Assembly: GCF_900176425.1 (NCBI RefSeq)
Contig: NZ_FWXS01000004.1
Span: forward strand, 124,001-188,000
Direction of reading: 5' to 3'
From: Moheibacter sediminis
GTDB taxonomy: Bacteria > Bacteroidota > Bacteroidia > Flavobacteriales > Weeksellaceae
Length of the DNA stretch: 64,000 bases
Part shown: positions 7,765 through 16,376 of the stretch, in pieces
Layout: each line of letters opens with the position of its first letter
Position numbering within the stretch: position 1 is the stretch's first letter
Made by a program: the position numbers and the translations under genes
The notes under the pieces: generated by a model
What the model was told of the DNA's origin: nothing
Database searches by the model: none
Seen by the model: the letters and a program-made list of their open reading frames with translations, nothing else

Positions 7765-9222
7765 TTGAAATTCCGGGGGGAGCAAAGGCTGTATTTTTTG
7801 GGGATTTATATTTTCTCCAATTTGACTTTTGCACAAGATCCAATTATTTTCAATAATGATCGATACAGCGGGATAAGCACAGTAGGGATTTCTCCCACAC
7901 AGCCATTTTTAAATCCAAATGGTTGGGATGTCCACATTTTTTCCGAAAATATTTTTGCCAACAGTGACTATATTTATATTTCTGAGACAAGTTTATTGGG
8001 GTTGACAAGTGGAGGAATTAAAAGTGCTGACATCAGTAACGGAATTACCGGAGAAAATACAGCCAAAATATCAGATTATTACAACCATGATAAATTCGGA
8101 TATCATATAAGCTCTGATTTGATGGGTCCTTCTTTTTCTTTGAATTTGAATATTTTTGAAAAAGATTTTTCAGTAGGGCTTTTCACAAGGCTTCGCATAC
8201 AAAGTTCTGCAAAAGAAATAGACAATTATTTGCAATACACTAATCAGGAAATAACAGAACCGGTTTTGTATGATTTGAGTCCTTTTAAAACCAATTTTAT
8301 GAATTGGGCAGAAGTGGGTTTAAATCTTTCGACAGAAATTTTTCCATATTCTCAATACCAATGGATTGTTGGTGTAAATTTAAAATATGAAATGGGATTG
8401 GATGCATTTTATGTAAACAATAAAGAAAACGCTGTTATGCGCAGGGAATATCTGCCCAATCCGGAAGATCCTGAGCAAAATATAAAAACGCTTTATGCCT
8501 CGGATTTTGATGTAGAGGTCGGTTATGCAACCAGTTATAATTTTGATGCTGACCGATATGAATTTAATCCTAAAGGAAAAGGATTTGGAATTGATTTAGG
8601 AATTGCGATAGTAAACCCTGACCGTTGGGAAGAGTCTTATGATTTCAAAATGAGCTTGAATGCGCTGGATATCGGATATGTGAATTTTACAGGAAACGTA
8701 CATAATTTCATTGGGGACAATTTAAGATACACCAACAATCCTGTGTTTGATGATGTAGATTTTGAATCTCCGGAACAATTTGCTCAATTAATAAGCAATG
8801 AAATTTACGGAAATCCTACTGAATCTCTAAAATCAAATGCTTTCAAAATTGGTTTGCCGACAAGCATTCATTTTAATTTGAGTAAAAATGTAGGCGAAAA
8901 TCAATTCTTAAATTTTGATTTAATTCAAAGAGCTCCGATTTTTGAAAATAGTCTGAAACGCGCTAACATTGCCAATATTTCTTATTCAGTTCAAAAACCG
9001 GGAATAGGTTATGGCGCATCGCTTTCTACATATGAATATGAAACTATTCAAATGGGAGGATTTCTACGTTGGGGACCTTTGGTTATTGGCAGTGAAAATA
9101 TACTTCCGATTTTTGTAAGGCACAAAAAATTACATGCACTTGATTTCTATATCGGTTTGAAATTATACCCGCTTTGGGATAATGATATGAAAAGAAGAAG
9201 CCGTGAGGATTGTAAGTGTTAA
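7765..9222 (+). CDS. DUF5723-like outer-membrane protein, TTG start
   Basis: 485 residues. An in-frame stop at 7735-7737 and no ATG near the start leave TTG at 7765 (or ATT at 7762). TTG gives the signal peptide MKFRGEQRLYFLGIYIFSNL, cleaved near TFA/QDP. The rest is a predicted beta-rich outer-membrane protein resembling DUF5723 proteins of Flavobacteriia, with an early FNNDRYSGISTVGISPTQPF block. An ATG at 7757 opens a three-codon frame whose TGA overlaps the TTG start, which may couple translation or mark an indel. It sits directly behind the carboxypeptidase-regulatory-like gene on the same strand. Biological role unknown. Confidence 0.72.
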   Translation: MKFRGEQRLYFLGIYIFSNLTFAQDPIIFNNDRYSGISTVGISPTQPFLNPNGWDVHIFSENIFANSDYIYISETSLLGLTSGGIKSADISNGITGENTAKISDYYNHDKFGYHISSDLMGPSFSLNLNIFEKDFSVGLFTRLRIQSSAKEIDNYLQYTNQEITEPVLYDLSPFKTNFMNWAEVGLNLSTEIFPYSQYQWIVGVNLKYEMGLDAFYVNNKENAVMRREYLPNPEDPEQNIKTLYASDFDVEVGYATSYNFDADRYEFNPKGKGFGIDLGIAIVNPDRWEESYDFKMSLNALDIGYVNFTGNVHNFIGDNLRYTNNPVFDDVDFESPEQFAQLISNEIYGNPTESLKSNAFKIGLPTSIHFNLSKNVGENQFLNFDLIQRAPIFENSLKRANIANISYSVQKPGIGYGASLSTYEYETIQMGGFLRWGPLVIGSENILPIFVRHKKLHALDFYIGLKLYPLWDNDMKRRSREDCKC

Positions 9223-9253
9223 TGCAGGATGGGTGTATGATGTTAAATTTAAT

Positions 9254-10501
9254 CTAATTTTTAATTTTAACAAATTCAAATACGTTTTGTAACGCCAGTT
9301 TTGAAACTTGAGAAATAAAATCTTCTCTTTCTAAATAGGGAAAGAAATACATTTTGGTTTCAGTCGAATTTCCATCAGTTACTGCAATCCAAACCGTGCC
9401 GACTTCTTTTCCGTCTTCGCCTTGTGCAGGACCGGCAACCCCTGTCGTGGAAACTGCGATGTCAGTTTTCAATAATTCCCTAACACCTTTTGCCATTGCG
9501 GCTGCAACTTCTTTACTTACAACTGTATAATTTTCAATTAATTCATTCGGAACTTTTAAAATATTTTCTTTTACGGAAGTCGCATAGGAAACTACAGAAC
9601 CGTAAAAATAATTTGAACTTCCGGGAGCAGAGGTAAGCATCGTAGCGATTGTTCCACCCGTACAGCTTTCTGCCGTCGAGATTGTTAAATTTAATTCTTT
9701 TAACTTTTCTCCTAAAATTAATTCGATGGAATCTTTATTTCTTGAATCTAAACGAGAACCAATAATCGGTATTAATTTTTGAACCTCAGCCTCAATTCTA
9801 TTTTCAATTTCTGTTTTGTAGTTTCCTTTTGCCGAAATTCGAAGTTTAACTTTACTTCTTTCAGGCAAATAAGCAAAATGAAAATCTGAAGGTAAATTAT
9901 CTTCCCAATCGGTCAACGCAATCGCCAAATCACTTTCCGGATAATTGGAAACCGAAAGAAATCTGTGAACCACAAAAGGTAAATCGAATTTTTCTTGCAA
10001 TCTTGGAACCACTTCCGTTTTGATGAGATTTTTCATTTCAAACGGAACACCTTGCAGGTTAATGAGGATAGTATCTTGAAACTCAGTCCAGATTCCCGGT
10101 GCCGTTCCCAATGCATTTTTCAAAGCTATCGAACCTTGCGGCATCAATGCTTGGGCTCTATTCAGCTCATTCATTGTTCGGTTTAATTTCAAATATCGTT
10201 CTTCCAATTGAGCCAAAATTTCTTCATCCATTACCAATTCAGTTTGTAGAAATTCGCACAAAGCATTTTTTGTCACATCGTCTTTTGTTGGACCTAAACC
10301 TCCTGTTGTGATGATGACATCTGAATCGGGAAGAATTCGATTTAGAGTTTCAATGATAATTTCGGAATCGTCATGTATGGAAAGAATTTCTTCAACTTCC
10401 AATCCTATTTCGTTTAATTTTTTTGCGATGTAAGCAGAATTGGAATCAACGATTTGTCCAATCAGAATTTCGTCTCCAATGGTTACCAAACGTACTTTCA
10501 T
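9254..10501 (-). CDS. cinA: CinA-family protein, NMN amidohydrolase
   Basis: 415 residues, the usual full-length CinA. Residues 1-170 are the MoCF/COG1058 domain (TIGDEILIGQIVDSNSAYIA, then VIITTGGLGPTKDD). Residues about 255-410 are the CinA C-terminal PncC domain (STAESCTGGTIATMLTSAPGSS, then VSTTGVAGPAQGEDGKEVGTVWIA). PncC hydrolyses nicotinamide mononucleotide to nicotinate mononucleotide in pyridine-nucleotide salvage; the N-terminal domain is linked to ADP-ribose pyrophosphatase activity in the family. It starts at ATG 10501, 19 bases after the lipA stop, so the two are likely co-transcribed. It converges with the DUF5723-like gene on the other side. Confidence 0.95.
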   Translation of the reverse strand: MKVRLVTIGDEILIGQIVDSNSAYIAKKLNEIGLEVEEILSIHDDSEIIIETLNRILPDSDVIITTGGLGPTKDDVTKNALCEFLQTELVMDEEILAQLEERYLKLNRTMNELNRAQALMPQGSIALKNALGTAPGIWTEFQDTILINLQGVPFEMKNLIKTEVVPRLQEKFDLPFVVHRFLSVSNYPESDLAIALTDWEDNLPSDFHFAYLPERSKVKLRISAKGNYKTEIENRIEAEVQKLIPIIGSRLDSRNKDSIELILGEKLKELNLTISTAESCTGGTIATMLTSAPGSSNYFYGSVVSYATSVKENILKVPNELIENYTVVSKEVAAAMAKGVRELLKTDIAVSTTGVAGPAQGEDGKEVGTVWIAVTDGNSTETKMYFFPYLEREDFISQVSKLALQNVFEFVKIKN

Positions 10502-10520
10502 TGATTAATTAATCTGAAAA

Positions 10521-11390
10521 TTAAAGAATATGCTTTTCTGCATGATAAGAAGAGCGCACCAAAGGACCGCTTTCCACATGACGGAAACCTAATTCCTTTC
10601 CAAATTCCTCGTATTTTTTGAATTGTTCAGGCGTGATAAATTCTTTAACTGGCAAATGTTTCTTAGTTGGTTGAAGGTATTGACCCAAAGTGATGATATC
10701 AACCCCGGCATTTCTGATTTCCTGAATGGTTTCGAAAACTTCTTCTTCCAATTCACCTAAACCAAGCATAACACCGGTTTTGGTCCTATGTTGGCCTTGT
10801 TCTTTCAAGTAACGAAGCACCTCTAAACTTTTGTCATATTTCGCCTGAATTCTCACTTCACGTGTCAAACGGCGAACGGTTTCCATATTGTGAGAAATCA
10901 CTTCAGGAGCCGCTTCCAATATTCTATCCAACATTTTAGTATTTCCCTGAAAATCCGGAATCAATGTTTCCATTGTCGTTCCCGGACTGATTCTGCGAAC
11001 TGCACCGATGGTTTCAGCCCAAATAATTGACCCCATATCTTTCAAATCATCGCGGTCAACAGAAGTGATTACTGCATGTTTAATTTTCATTAATTTGATA
11101 GAACGCGCAACTTTCTCAGGTTCTTCCCAATCTACTTGTTCAGGACGACCGGTTTTTACACCACAGAATCCGCAAGAACGGGTACAGATGTTTCCAAGAA
11201 TCATAAAAGTAGCAGTTCCCGCACCCCAACATTCGCCCATATTGGGACAGCTTCCGCTCTGACAAATGGTATTGAGCTTATATTTATCTACTAATCCGCG
11301 CAATTCACGGTGATTTTTACCGGTAGGTAATTTCACACGAAGCCATTGTGGCTTTTGAATTCTTCCGTCTTCTTTTACGATTACTTCCAT
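10521..11390 (-). CDS. lipA: Lipoyl synthase
   Basis: 289 residues. LipA inserts two sulfurs into octanoyl groups on carrier domains such as those of 2-oxoglutarate dehydrogenase, whose lipoyl-bearing E2 is encoded in this window. Both iron-sulfur clusters are readable: auxiliary Cys43, Cys48, Cys54 (CQSGSCPNMGEC) and radical-SAM Cys69, Cys73, Cys76 (CTRSCGFC). The terminal RSSYHAEKHIL carries the conserved Ser-containing RSSY motif that caps the auxiliary cluster. It is followed by cinA on the same strand. Upstream, TAATTTTG on the minus strand (11406-11399) lies only about 8 bases from the ATG, hinting at a very short leader. Confidence 0.97.
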   Translation of the reverse strand: MEVIVKEDGRIQKPQWLRVKLPTGKNHRELRGLVDKYKLNTICQSGSCPNMGECWGAGTATFMILGNICTRSCGFCGVKTGRPEQVDWEEPEKVARSIKLMKIKHAVITSVDRDDLKDMGSIIWAETIGAVRRISPGTTMETLIPDFQGNTKMLDRILEAAPEVISHNMETVRRLTREVRIQAKYDKSLEVLRYLKEQGQHRTKTGVMLGLGELEEEVFETIQEIRNAGVDIITLGQYLQPTKKHLPVKEFITPEQFKKYEEFGKELGFRHVESGPLVRSSYHAEKHIL

Positions 11391-11526
11391 AGAATTCCCA
11401 AAATTACGAATTAGGTTTTATATAAAACGATTTTACGATTGAAAAAGCCAATCTTTTCATTGTTTTATTAAATTAATTAAAATGTTATGATGAATTAAAA
11501 TTATTCGGTAAAATGTAAATCTTTTC

Positions 11527-11568
11527 CAACTCATCCCTTAAAAATTACAGCTCATCCATTCAAATTTT
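11527..11568 (+). promoter_or_regulatory. Tandem 21-bp direct repeat upstream of TonB receptor
   Basis: Two adjacent 21-mers match at 16 of 21 positions: 11527-11547 (core CAACTCATCC) and 11548-11568 (core CAGCTCATCC). The 21-bp period equals two helical turns, as expected for a dimeric or direct-repeat-binding regulator such as a LytTR or response-regulator protein. The repeat lies about 45-85 bases before the receptor ATG. The cognate regulator is not visible in the window. Confidence 0.5.
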
Positions 11569-11612
11569 TATATCAAATTTGCATTCATGAAATTCGCTTC
11601 AAAATTCATGAC

Positions 11613-13745
11613 ATGAAAAAATCTCTACTCACTGCAATCTTTACTATTATCGCCGCCTGCACAGTCTATTCACAAACAACCATCTCCGGAACCATTCTCA
11701 AACCATCGGGTTTACCTGCACAAAATATAAACGTTACTTTAGTCGGAACTTACGATGGTGCATCTACCGACGAAAAAGGATTTTTTACATTTGAAACTGA
11801 AGAAACAGGCGAATTTGATTTAGAGTTAGAAGGTACGGGTTTTGTTTCTCAAATTATCACCATCACTATTCCCATCGAATCTCCTTTGGAAATTACCATA
11901 GAAGAAGCTACTGAGCTCGATGCTGTGGTTTTTGGTGCCGGAACGATGAAGGCAGTTGGGAATACTAATCAAACCGTTATGAGTTCACTCGATATCGTTA
12001 CGACTGCAGGTTCAGACGGTGATATCATCGCAGCGATGCAAACACTTCCCGGAACCAATAATGTTTCCGAAGATGGGAGATTGTTTATTCGTGGAGGAGA
12101 AGGGGATGAAACTTCGATTTTCATCGATCGACTTCGGGTGTTCCAGCCTTACAGCCAAACCGCACCGAATACTCCTGCTCGCGGGCGATATTCTCCTTTT
12201 CTTTTCAAAGGAATTAATTTCAGTACGGGTGGATATGATGCGCCTTTTGGGCAAGCACTTTCCGGAATCCTTGCGCTCGAAACCCAAGATTTTCCCACAG
12301 AAAACAGCATCGATTTAGGTTTTATGTCATTGGGCGTGAGCGGTGCTTTCAACAAGGTGTGGGAAAAGGACGCACTTAGCGCAAGTTTGGCTTATTACAA
12401 TTTATGGCCGGCGTTTAAACTATTAAATACCCGTGACGACTGGAGACGTGCACCAGAAGGTTACAGCGGTGAAACCGTTTACCGACATCAGTTCAAAAAG
12501 GGTCTGTATAAATCGTATGCCGCTTTGGAATATTCAAGAATGGATATGAGTTACAACGACATCAACCAGATAAACCCTGTGAGATTCAGCATGGATAATA
12601 CCAATTTTTACTGGAATAATTCTTATGTGCATAATTTTTCGAAGAAATTAGAGGGTTTCATCGGATTTTCTATTGCGAATGCAGACACTAATATTAATCA
12701 ATCAGCAGATGAATTCAAAAAGAATGAATTTGGATTGAATGTAAAAGCTGAATTTGACTGGAAATTAAATTCAAAACATAATTTCAGATTCGGAAGTGAA
12801 TTTGTCGGAAGAACAAATGAAAACCAAGACGTTTTGCAAAATACAACTTCCGAAATCACCGAAAATCTTTTTGCCGCTTATGCTGAATATACTTGGTATT
12901 TCATCAAAAGGTGGGGAATCAAAGCGGGAGTCCGTTCTGAGCATTCAGATTTTGTTGATGAATGGAATGTTTCTCCGCGAGTTTCGCTCGCTTACAAACC
13001 TTCGAAAGACCATAATTTATCCATTTTTTATGGCGAATATTTTCAATCCCCAATGTCTGAAATAGGATATTACAATCCAGCAGATTTCATGAAATCAAAA
13101 CAATATTTGCTGAATTATTTCTACCAAAAAGAAAAACAAATCGTCCGTGTGGAATTGTACCAAAAAGATTACGAAGATTTGGTTCGAAATGATGGGAATT
13201 TCAATTATACTCAAAACGGAAACGGTTATGCAAGAGGAATTGATGTTTTCTGGCGAAACAGAGGAAGCCATATCAAAAATATGGAATATTGGGTTTCTTA
13301 TTCATACATCGACACCAAACGTTTGTATAAAGATTTTCCTGTTGAAGCACAGCCTTCATTCGTCGCGAACCATAATTTATCCGTTGTGGGAAAATATTGG
13401 ATCCAGGAATGGCGTTCGCAGATTGGATTTACCTATCAGTTCGGTTCAGGAAGACCTTACACCAATCCTAATACAAATGGATTTCTTTCCGAAAAAACAA
13501 AAACATTTAATACAATTAATTTAAGCTGGGCATATTTAATTGACCAACAAAAAATACTTTACATTTCATTTTCAAACCCAATGGGATTCAAAAACGTGAA
13601 TGGTTACAATTATTCTTATACGCCAAATGATAATGGAATTTATGACCGAATGGCTTTGAAACCTTCTATGGACAGATTTTTCTTCATCGGGTTTTTCTGG
13701 ACAATCAGCGAAAACAAAGAAAGAAATCAACTCGATACTTTGTAA
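11613..13745 (+). CDS. TonB-dependent outer-membrane receptor
   Basis: 710 residues. MKKSLLTAIFTIIAACTVYSQ is a signal peptide. Residues about 22-95 are a CarboxypepD_reg-like domain (ISGTILKPSGLPAQNINVTL). A plug domain follows (LPGTNNVSEDGRLFIRGGEGDETSIFIDRL, abbreviated here to its LFIRGGEGDETSIFID core). The rest is a 22-strand-type barrel ending in FFWTISENKERNQLDTL, an unusual extension past the terminal aromatic strand. It imports a ligand across the outer membrane using TonB energy. Substrate unknown: no SusD homologue is adjacent. A 21-bp tandem repeat upstream suggests specific regulation, and a small lipoprotein gene follows on the same strand. Confidence 0.9.
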   Translation: MKKSLLTAIFTIIAACTVYSQTTISGTILKPSGLPAQNINVTLVGTYDGASTDEKGFFTFETEETGEFDLELEGTGFVSQIITITIPIESPLEITIEEATELDAVVFGAGTMKAVGNTNQTVMSSLDIVTTAGSDGDIIAAMQTLPGTNNVSEDGRLFIRGGEGDETSIFIDRLRVFQPYSQTAPNTPARGRYSPFLFKGINFSTGGYDAPFGQALSGILALETQDFPTENSIDLGFMSLGVSGAFNKVWEKDALSASLAYYNLWPAFKLLNTRDDWRRAPEGYSGETVYRHQFKKGLYKSYAALEYSRMDMSYNDINQINPVRFSMDNTNFYWNNSYVHNFSKKLEGFIGFSIANADTNINQSADEFKKNEFGLNVKAEFDWKLNSKHNFRFGSEFVGRTNENQDVLQNTTSEITENLFAAYAEYTWYFIKRWGIKAGVRSEHSDFVDEWNVSPRVSLAYKPSKDHNLSIFYGEYFQSPMSEIGYYNPADFMKSKQYLLNYFYQKEKQIVRVELYQKDYEDLVRNDGNFNYTQNGNGYARGIDVFWRNRGSHIKNMEYWVSYSYIDTKRLYKDFPVEAQPSFVANHNLSVVGKYWIQEWRSQIGFTYQFGSGRPYTNPNTNGFLSEKTKTFNTINLSWAYLIDQQKILYISFSNPMGFKNVNGYNYSYTPNDNGIYDRMALKPSMDRFFFIGFFWTISENKERNQLDTL

Positions 13746-13858
13746 ATTTTCATCCATTAAACCTGTCAATTTGTCGATGAATACAGTATTCCATCATGTA
13801 ACACTTTTTTTGGTATGCGATTTGATTTAAAAAATTTAACAAATAAATATTCAATGTT

Positions 13859-14368
13859 ATGAAAAGAATTATTCCCTTGTTTTTACTTGCAATCTTTGCA
13901 GTAACTTCATTTAGTTGTACAAGTGATGACGAAGTATCAGTAGATTACGACACGTTTCCGGTAGTTTATGATTTGAGAAATGTAAACTTCCAATTGGTTG
14001 ATAATGTTTACACTATCGCCAGAACGATGGACAATCCTATGTATGAAACCGATATGATGCTGATTTATTTACAAGTTGGAAATACGGGAAACGGTTCTCC
14101 GATTTGGCAGCAAATTCCAATCAATCTTTATTTAGCTGACGGAAATGAAGTTGATTATAACTTTGATTTTTCGAGATATGATTTCCAGATTTATGCAGGT
14201 GGAACTTTTAACCTGGCAGGAACTTCTTATGTAAATAACAAAACATTTAGAATTGTTTTTATTCCCGCAAGTTATGGTAAAGGGACTGACAACCAAGTAG
14301 ATTACAGTAATTATGAAAGTGTCATCAATTTTTATAACATTGATGATGTGAATGTAGGAACGCTGTAA
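13859..14368 (+). CDS. Small predicted lipoprotein downstream of TonB receptor
   Basis: 169 residues beginning MKRIIPLFLLAIFAVTSFSC, a lipoprotein signal with lipobox SFSC at about residues 17-20. The following acidic TSDDE is typical of Bacteroidota surface or outer-membrane lipoproteins. The mature part is beta-rich and aromatic; no named domain was recognised. It lies 113 bases after the TonB receptor on the same strand and ends at a strong terminator, so the two may form one regulon. A role as receptor accessory lipoprotein is plausible but inferred only from context. Confidence 0.75.
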   Translation: MKRIIPLFLLAIFAVTSFSCTSDDEVSVDYDTFPVVYDLRNVNFQLVDNVYTIARTMDNPMYETDMMLIYLQVGNTGNGSPIWQQIPINLYLADGNEVDYNFDFSRYDFQIYAGGTFNLAGTSYVNNKTFRIVFIPASYGKGTDNQVDYSNYESVINFYNIDDVNVGTL

Positions 14369-14387
14369 TAGACTTTTAATATAGATG

Positions 14388-14434
14388 AAATTTGCTCTGA
14401 GAATCCAAATGGAAATTCAGAGCAAATTTTTTAT
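14388..14434 (+). terminator. Terminator after TonB-receptor/lipoprotein unit
   Basis: 13-bp perfect stem AAATTTGCTCTGA (14388-14400) with TCAGAGCAAATTT (14417-14429), 16-base loop, followed by Ts. It closes the receptor-lipoprotein unit before the GNAT gene. Confidence 0.85.
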
Positions 14435-14461
14435 ACATTTATTCCAAGATCAAATTTGATT

Positions 14462-14947
14462 ATGATATTTCCTCCATTTCATTCATTTCCAATTTTAGAA
14501 AATCAAAATATTCTACTTCGTGAAGTTCAACATGAAGATTCAGAATTTATTACAGAAATTTCTTACTATGACGGACAAAAAGCAAATTCAATTGCGCAAG
14601 CGAAAGAAATGAATAACAAAATCAATAAAAATTACAAAGAAGGCGATTCTATACATTGGTTGATTTTGGAAAAAAATACTCATCAAATTGCAGGAACGTG
14701 TGGTTATTATCGTGGATTTACAAATAATAGTGGAGAAATAGGATGCATTTTACTGCCGGAATTTCAAGGCAAAGGAATCATGCAAAATGCACTTCGATTA
14801 ATAATTGATTTTGCAACAAATGAAATGAAGCTAAATAGAATCTGGGCCGCAACATCTATTGAAAACCATCAAGCTATTAAATTGTTCAACCGACTTGGAT
14901 TTCATGAAACGAAAAGTGATGAAAACACTGTAACTTTTGATTTTTAA
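14462..14947 (+). CDS. GNAT-family N-acetyltransferase (RimJ/RimL type)
   Basis: 161 residues from ATG 14462; an in-frame TTG at 14456 is less likely. The pattern LRE at the first strand, GTCGYYRG, then EIGCILLPEFQGKGIMQNAL is the acetyl-CoA-binding motif A (Q-x-x-G-x-G/A variant QGKGIM). It ends with the typical IENHQAIKLFNRLGFHE. The family uses acetyl-CoA to acetylate ribosomal protein N-termini or small amines; the target here is unknown. It follows a strong terminator, so it is likely independently transcribed, and it converges with the VOC gene on the minus strand 18 bases away. Confidence 0.9.
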   Translation: MIFPPFHSFPILENQNILLREVQHEDSEFITEISYYDGQKANSIAQAKEMNNKINKNYKEGDSIHWLILEKNTHQIAGTCGYYRGFTNNSGEIGCILLPEFQGKGIMQNALRLIIDFATNEMKLNRIWAATSIENHQAIKLFNRLGFHETKSDENTVTFDF

Positions 14948-14965
14948 ATGAATTTGAATTCTCTA

Positions 14966-15808
14966 TTATTCAATCGCTTTTTTATAAGCTTCCAAGTCAA
15001 ATTTTTTCATTTTCATTACAGCTTCCATTGCTTTAGATGCTTTGTCAGGATTGACCATTGTTTCTTCTACAATCGAAGGGAATATTTGCCACCACACACC
15101 AAATTTATCCTGAATCCAGCCACACATACTTTCCTTTCCTTCTTTGGCAAAAGCATTCCAGTAAAGGTCGATTTCTTCCTGTGTATTTGCTTCAATTACA
15201 TTTGAAATTCCTTCCGAAAAAGTAAAGTCATGCCCCGTTCCCCCATCCATCGCCATCCACAAATGACCGTTGAGCGAAAACTGTGCATGCATCACATTGC
15301 CTTCCATAGCACCCTCCTGGTATTTTGAAATTCCGTCAGATTTGGAATTGGGAAATAAATCCATGTAAAAGTTCATAGCTTCTTCAGCCTTTCCATTTTG
15401 ATTTTGAGTAAACATAAGTGTAGGAGTAAATTTCTGTCTATGAACATCAGAAAGTTTTCCAAACATCAATTGCCACGAAATCCCGAATTTATCCTGCACC
15501 CAACTGTATTTTTCGCTCCAATCATATTTATCCAAAGGCATCAGGACAAATCCTTCATCTGCAAGTTGACTGTATATTTTATCCAATTCATTTTTATCTT
15601 CCAATACGACCATAAATGAAGTTGAAGGGGTAGGTTTGAATTCCGGGCCGCCATTTAATCCCATGAATTTCTGACCGCTCAGTTCAAAGTTTACAACCAT
15701 TGACGTATCAACTGTCGTTTTACCTTCTCCGAAAACTGAAATGTAAAATTCAGCAGCTTCTTTTGCGTTGCCTTCAAACCAAAGGCATGGGTACATTTTA
15801 TTGTTCAT
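14966..15808 (-). CDS. Tandem VOC (PhnB-like) protein
   Basis: 280 residues from ATG 15808; a TTG two codons upstream overlaps the previous stop. Two PhnB/3-demethylubiquinone-methyltransferase-like VOC domains are fused: residues about 3-120 (YPCLWFEGNAKEAAEFYISV) and about 125-260 (TPTLMFTQNQNGKAEEAMNFY). Each carries the DKFGxxWQ motif (DKFGISWQLMFG and DKFGVWWQIFPS). VOC proteins are metal-dependent lyases, dioxygenases or antibiotic-binding proteins; PhnB-like members have no firm activity. It starts 2 bases after the YdeI-like gene stops, indicating co-transcription. It is the last gene of the VOC/SRPBCC block. Confidence 0.88.
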   Translation of the reverse strand: MNNKMYPCLWFEGNAKEAAEFYISVFGEGKTTVDTSMVVNFELSGQKFMGLNGGPEFKPTPSTSFMVVLEDKNELDKIYSQLADEGFVLMPLDKYDWSEKYSWVQDKFGISWQLMFGKLSDVHRQKFTPTLMFTQNQNGKAEEAMNFYMDLFPNSKSDGISKYQEGAMEGNVMHAQFSLNGHLWMAMDGGTGHDFTFSEGISNVIEANTQEEIDLYWNAFAKEGKESMCGWIQDKFGVWWQIFPSIVEETMVNPDKASKAMEAVMKMKKFDLEAYKKAIE

Positions 15809-15810
15809 AA

Positions 15811-16374
15811 TCAATCTTTTTTATATTTATCGTACAACCCGATTCCTTGTAAAATCATAGGTTTAATTTTTTCGATTCTAGACATTTTTGTTTTTTCTTG
15901 TTTTGCTTCGTCTATGAAAAGGCTGTATTCTTTTTGTTTTCCAGGTATTAATTTTTCAAAGGCAGATTTCAGATTTTCATCCAGATTTAATTCATCTTGT
16001 AATAATTCAGGAACCGAAACTGATTGGAATTTTTTGGCTTTTATTTCTTTTCCTTCCTCAGAATTTTTAATCGCTTCTTTCACATATTCAAGAATTTGTT
16101 TTTCATCAATTTCCTCCATCAAATTAAATCTCCATTGACGCAAAGCTTTTGTTTTTTCTTGTGCGCTAATCAAAACTTTGTAAGGATCAGTGAGGAAAAC
16201 ACCATTGTAAAACCAAAGGGTAAAATAATTTTTGAAACCTACAAACCCCACAATGTTTTTTCCATTATGTGTGTAAACAGTCGTTCCCCACTTGATTGTT
16301 TCAGTCAATTCCGTTTTGTTGAGAATTTTCTGAAGCAATTCCAATTCTTTTCCCCAATGGTTGATTTTATCCAT
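15811..16374 (-). CDS. YdeI/OmdA-family protein with DUF1801 domain
   Basis: 187 residues. Residues about 1-115 are a DUF1801-like domain (ETIKWGTTVYTHNGKNIVGFVGFKNYFTL, core IKWGTTVYTHNGKNIVGF). The C-terminal 60 residues match the bacteriocin-protection YdeI/OmdA type (FEKLIPGKQKEYSLFIDEAKQ, core PGKQKEYSLFIDEAK, then RIEKIKPMILQG). Members are small cytosolic proteins linked to stress or peptide resistance; the biochemical function is unknown. It is packed between the tandem VOC gene (2 bases) and the DinB gene (2 bases), so all three are surely one transcript. Confidence 0.85.
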   Translation of the reverse strand: MDKINHWGKELELLQKILNKTELTETIKWGTTVYTHNGKNIVGFVGFKNYFTLWFYNGVFLTDPYKVLISAQEKTKALRQWRFNLMEEIDEKQILEYVKEAIKNSEEGKEIKAKKFQSVSVPELLQDELNLDENLKSAFEKLIPGKQKEYSLFIDEAKQEKTKMSRIEKIKPMILQGIGLYDKYKKD

Positions 16375-16376
16375 TT

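Noticed and set aside
12012-12355. Overlapping ORFs on both strands within the TonB receptor gene
   Set aside because: They are shadows of a well-supported receptor frame with plug and barrel motifs.
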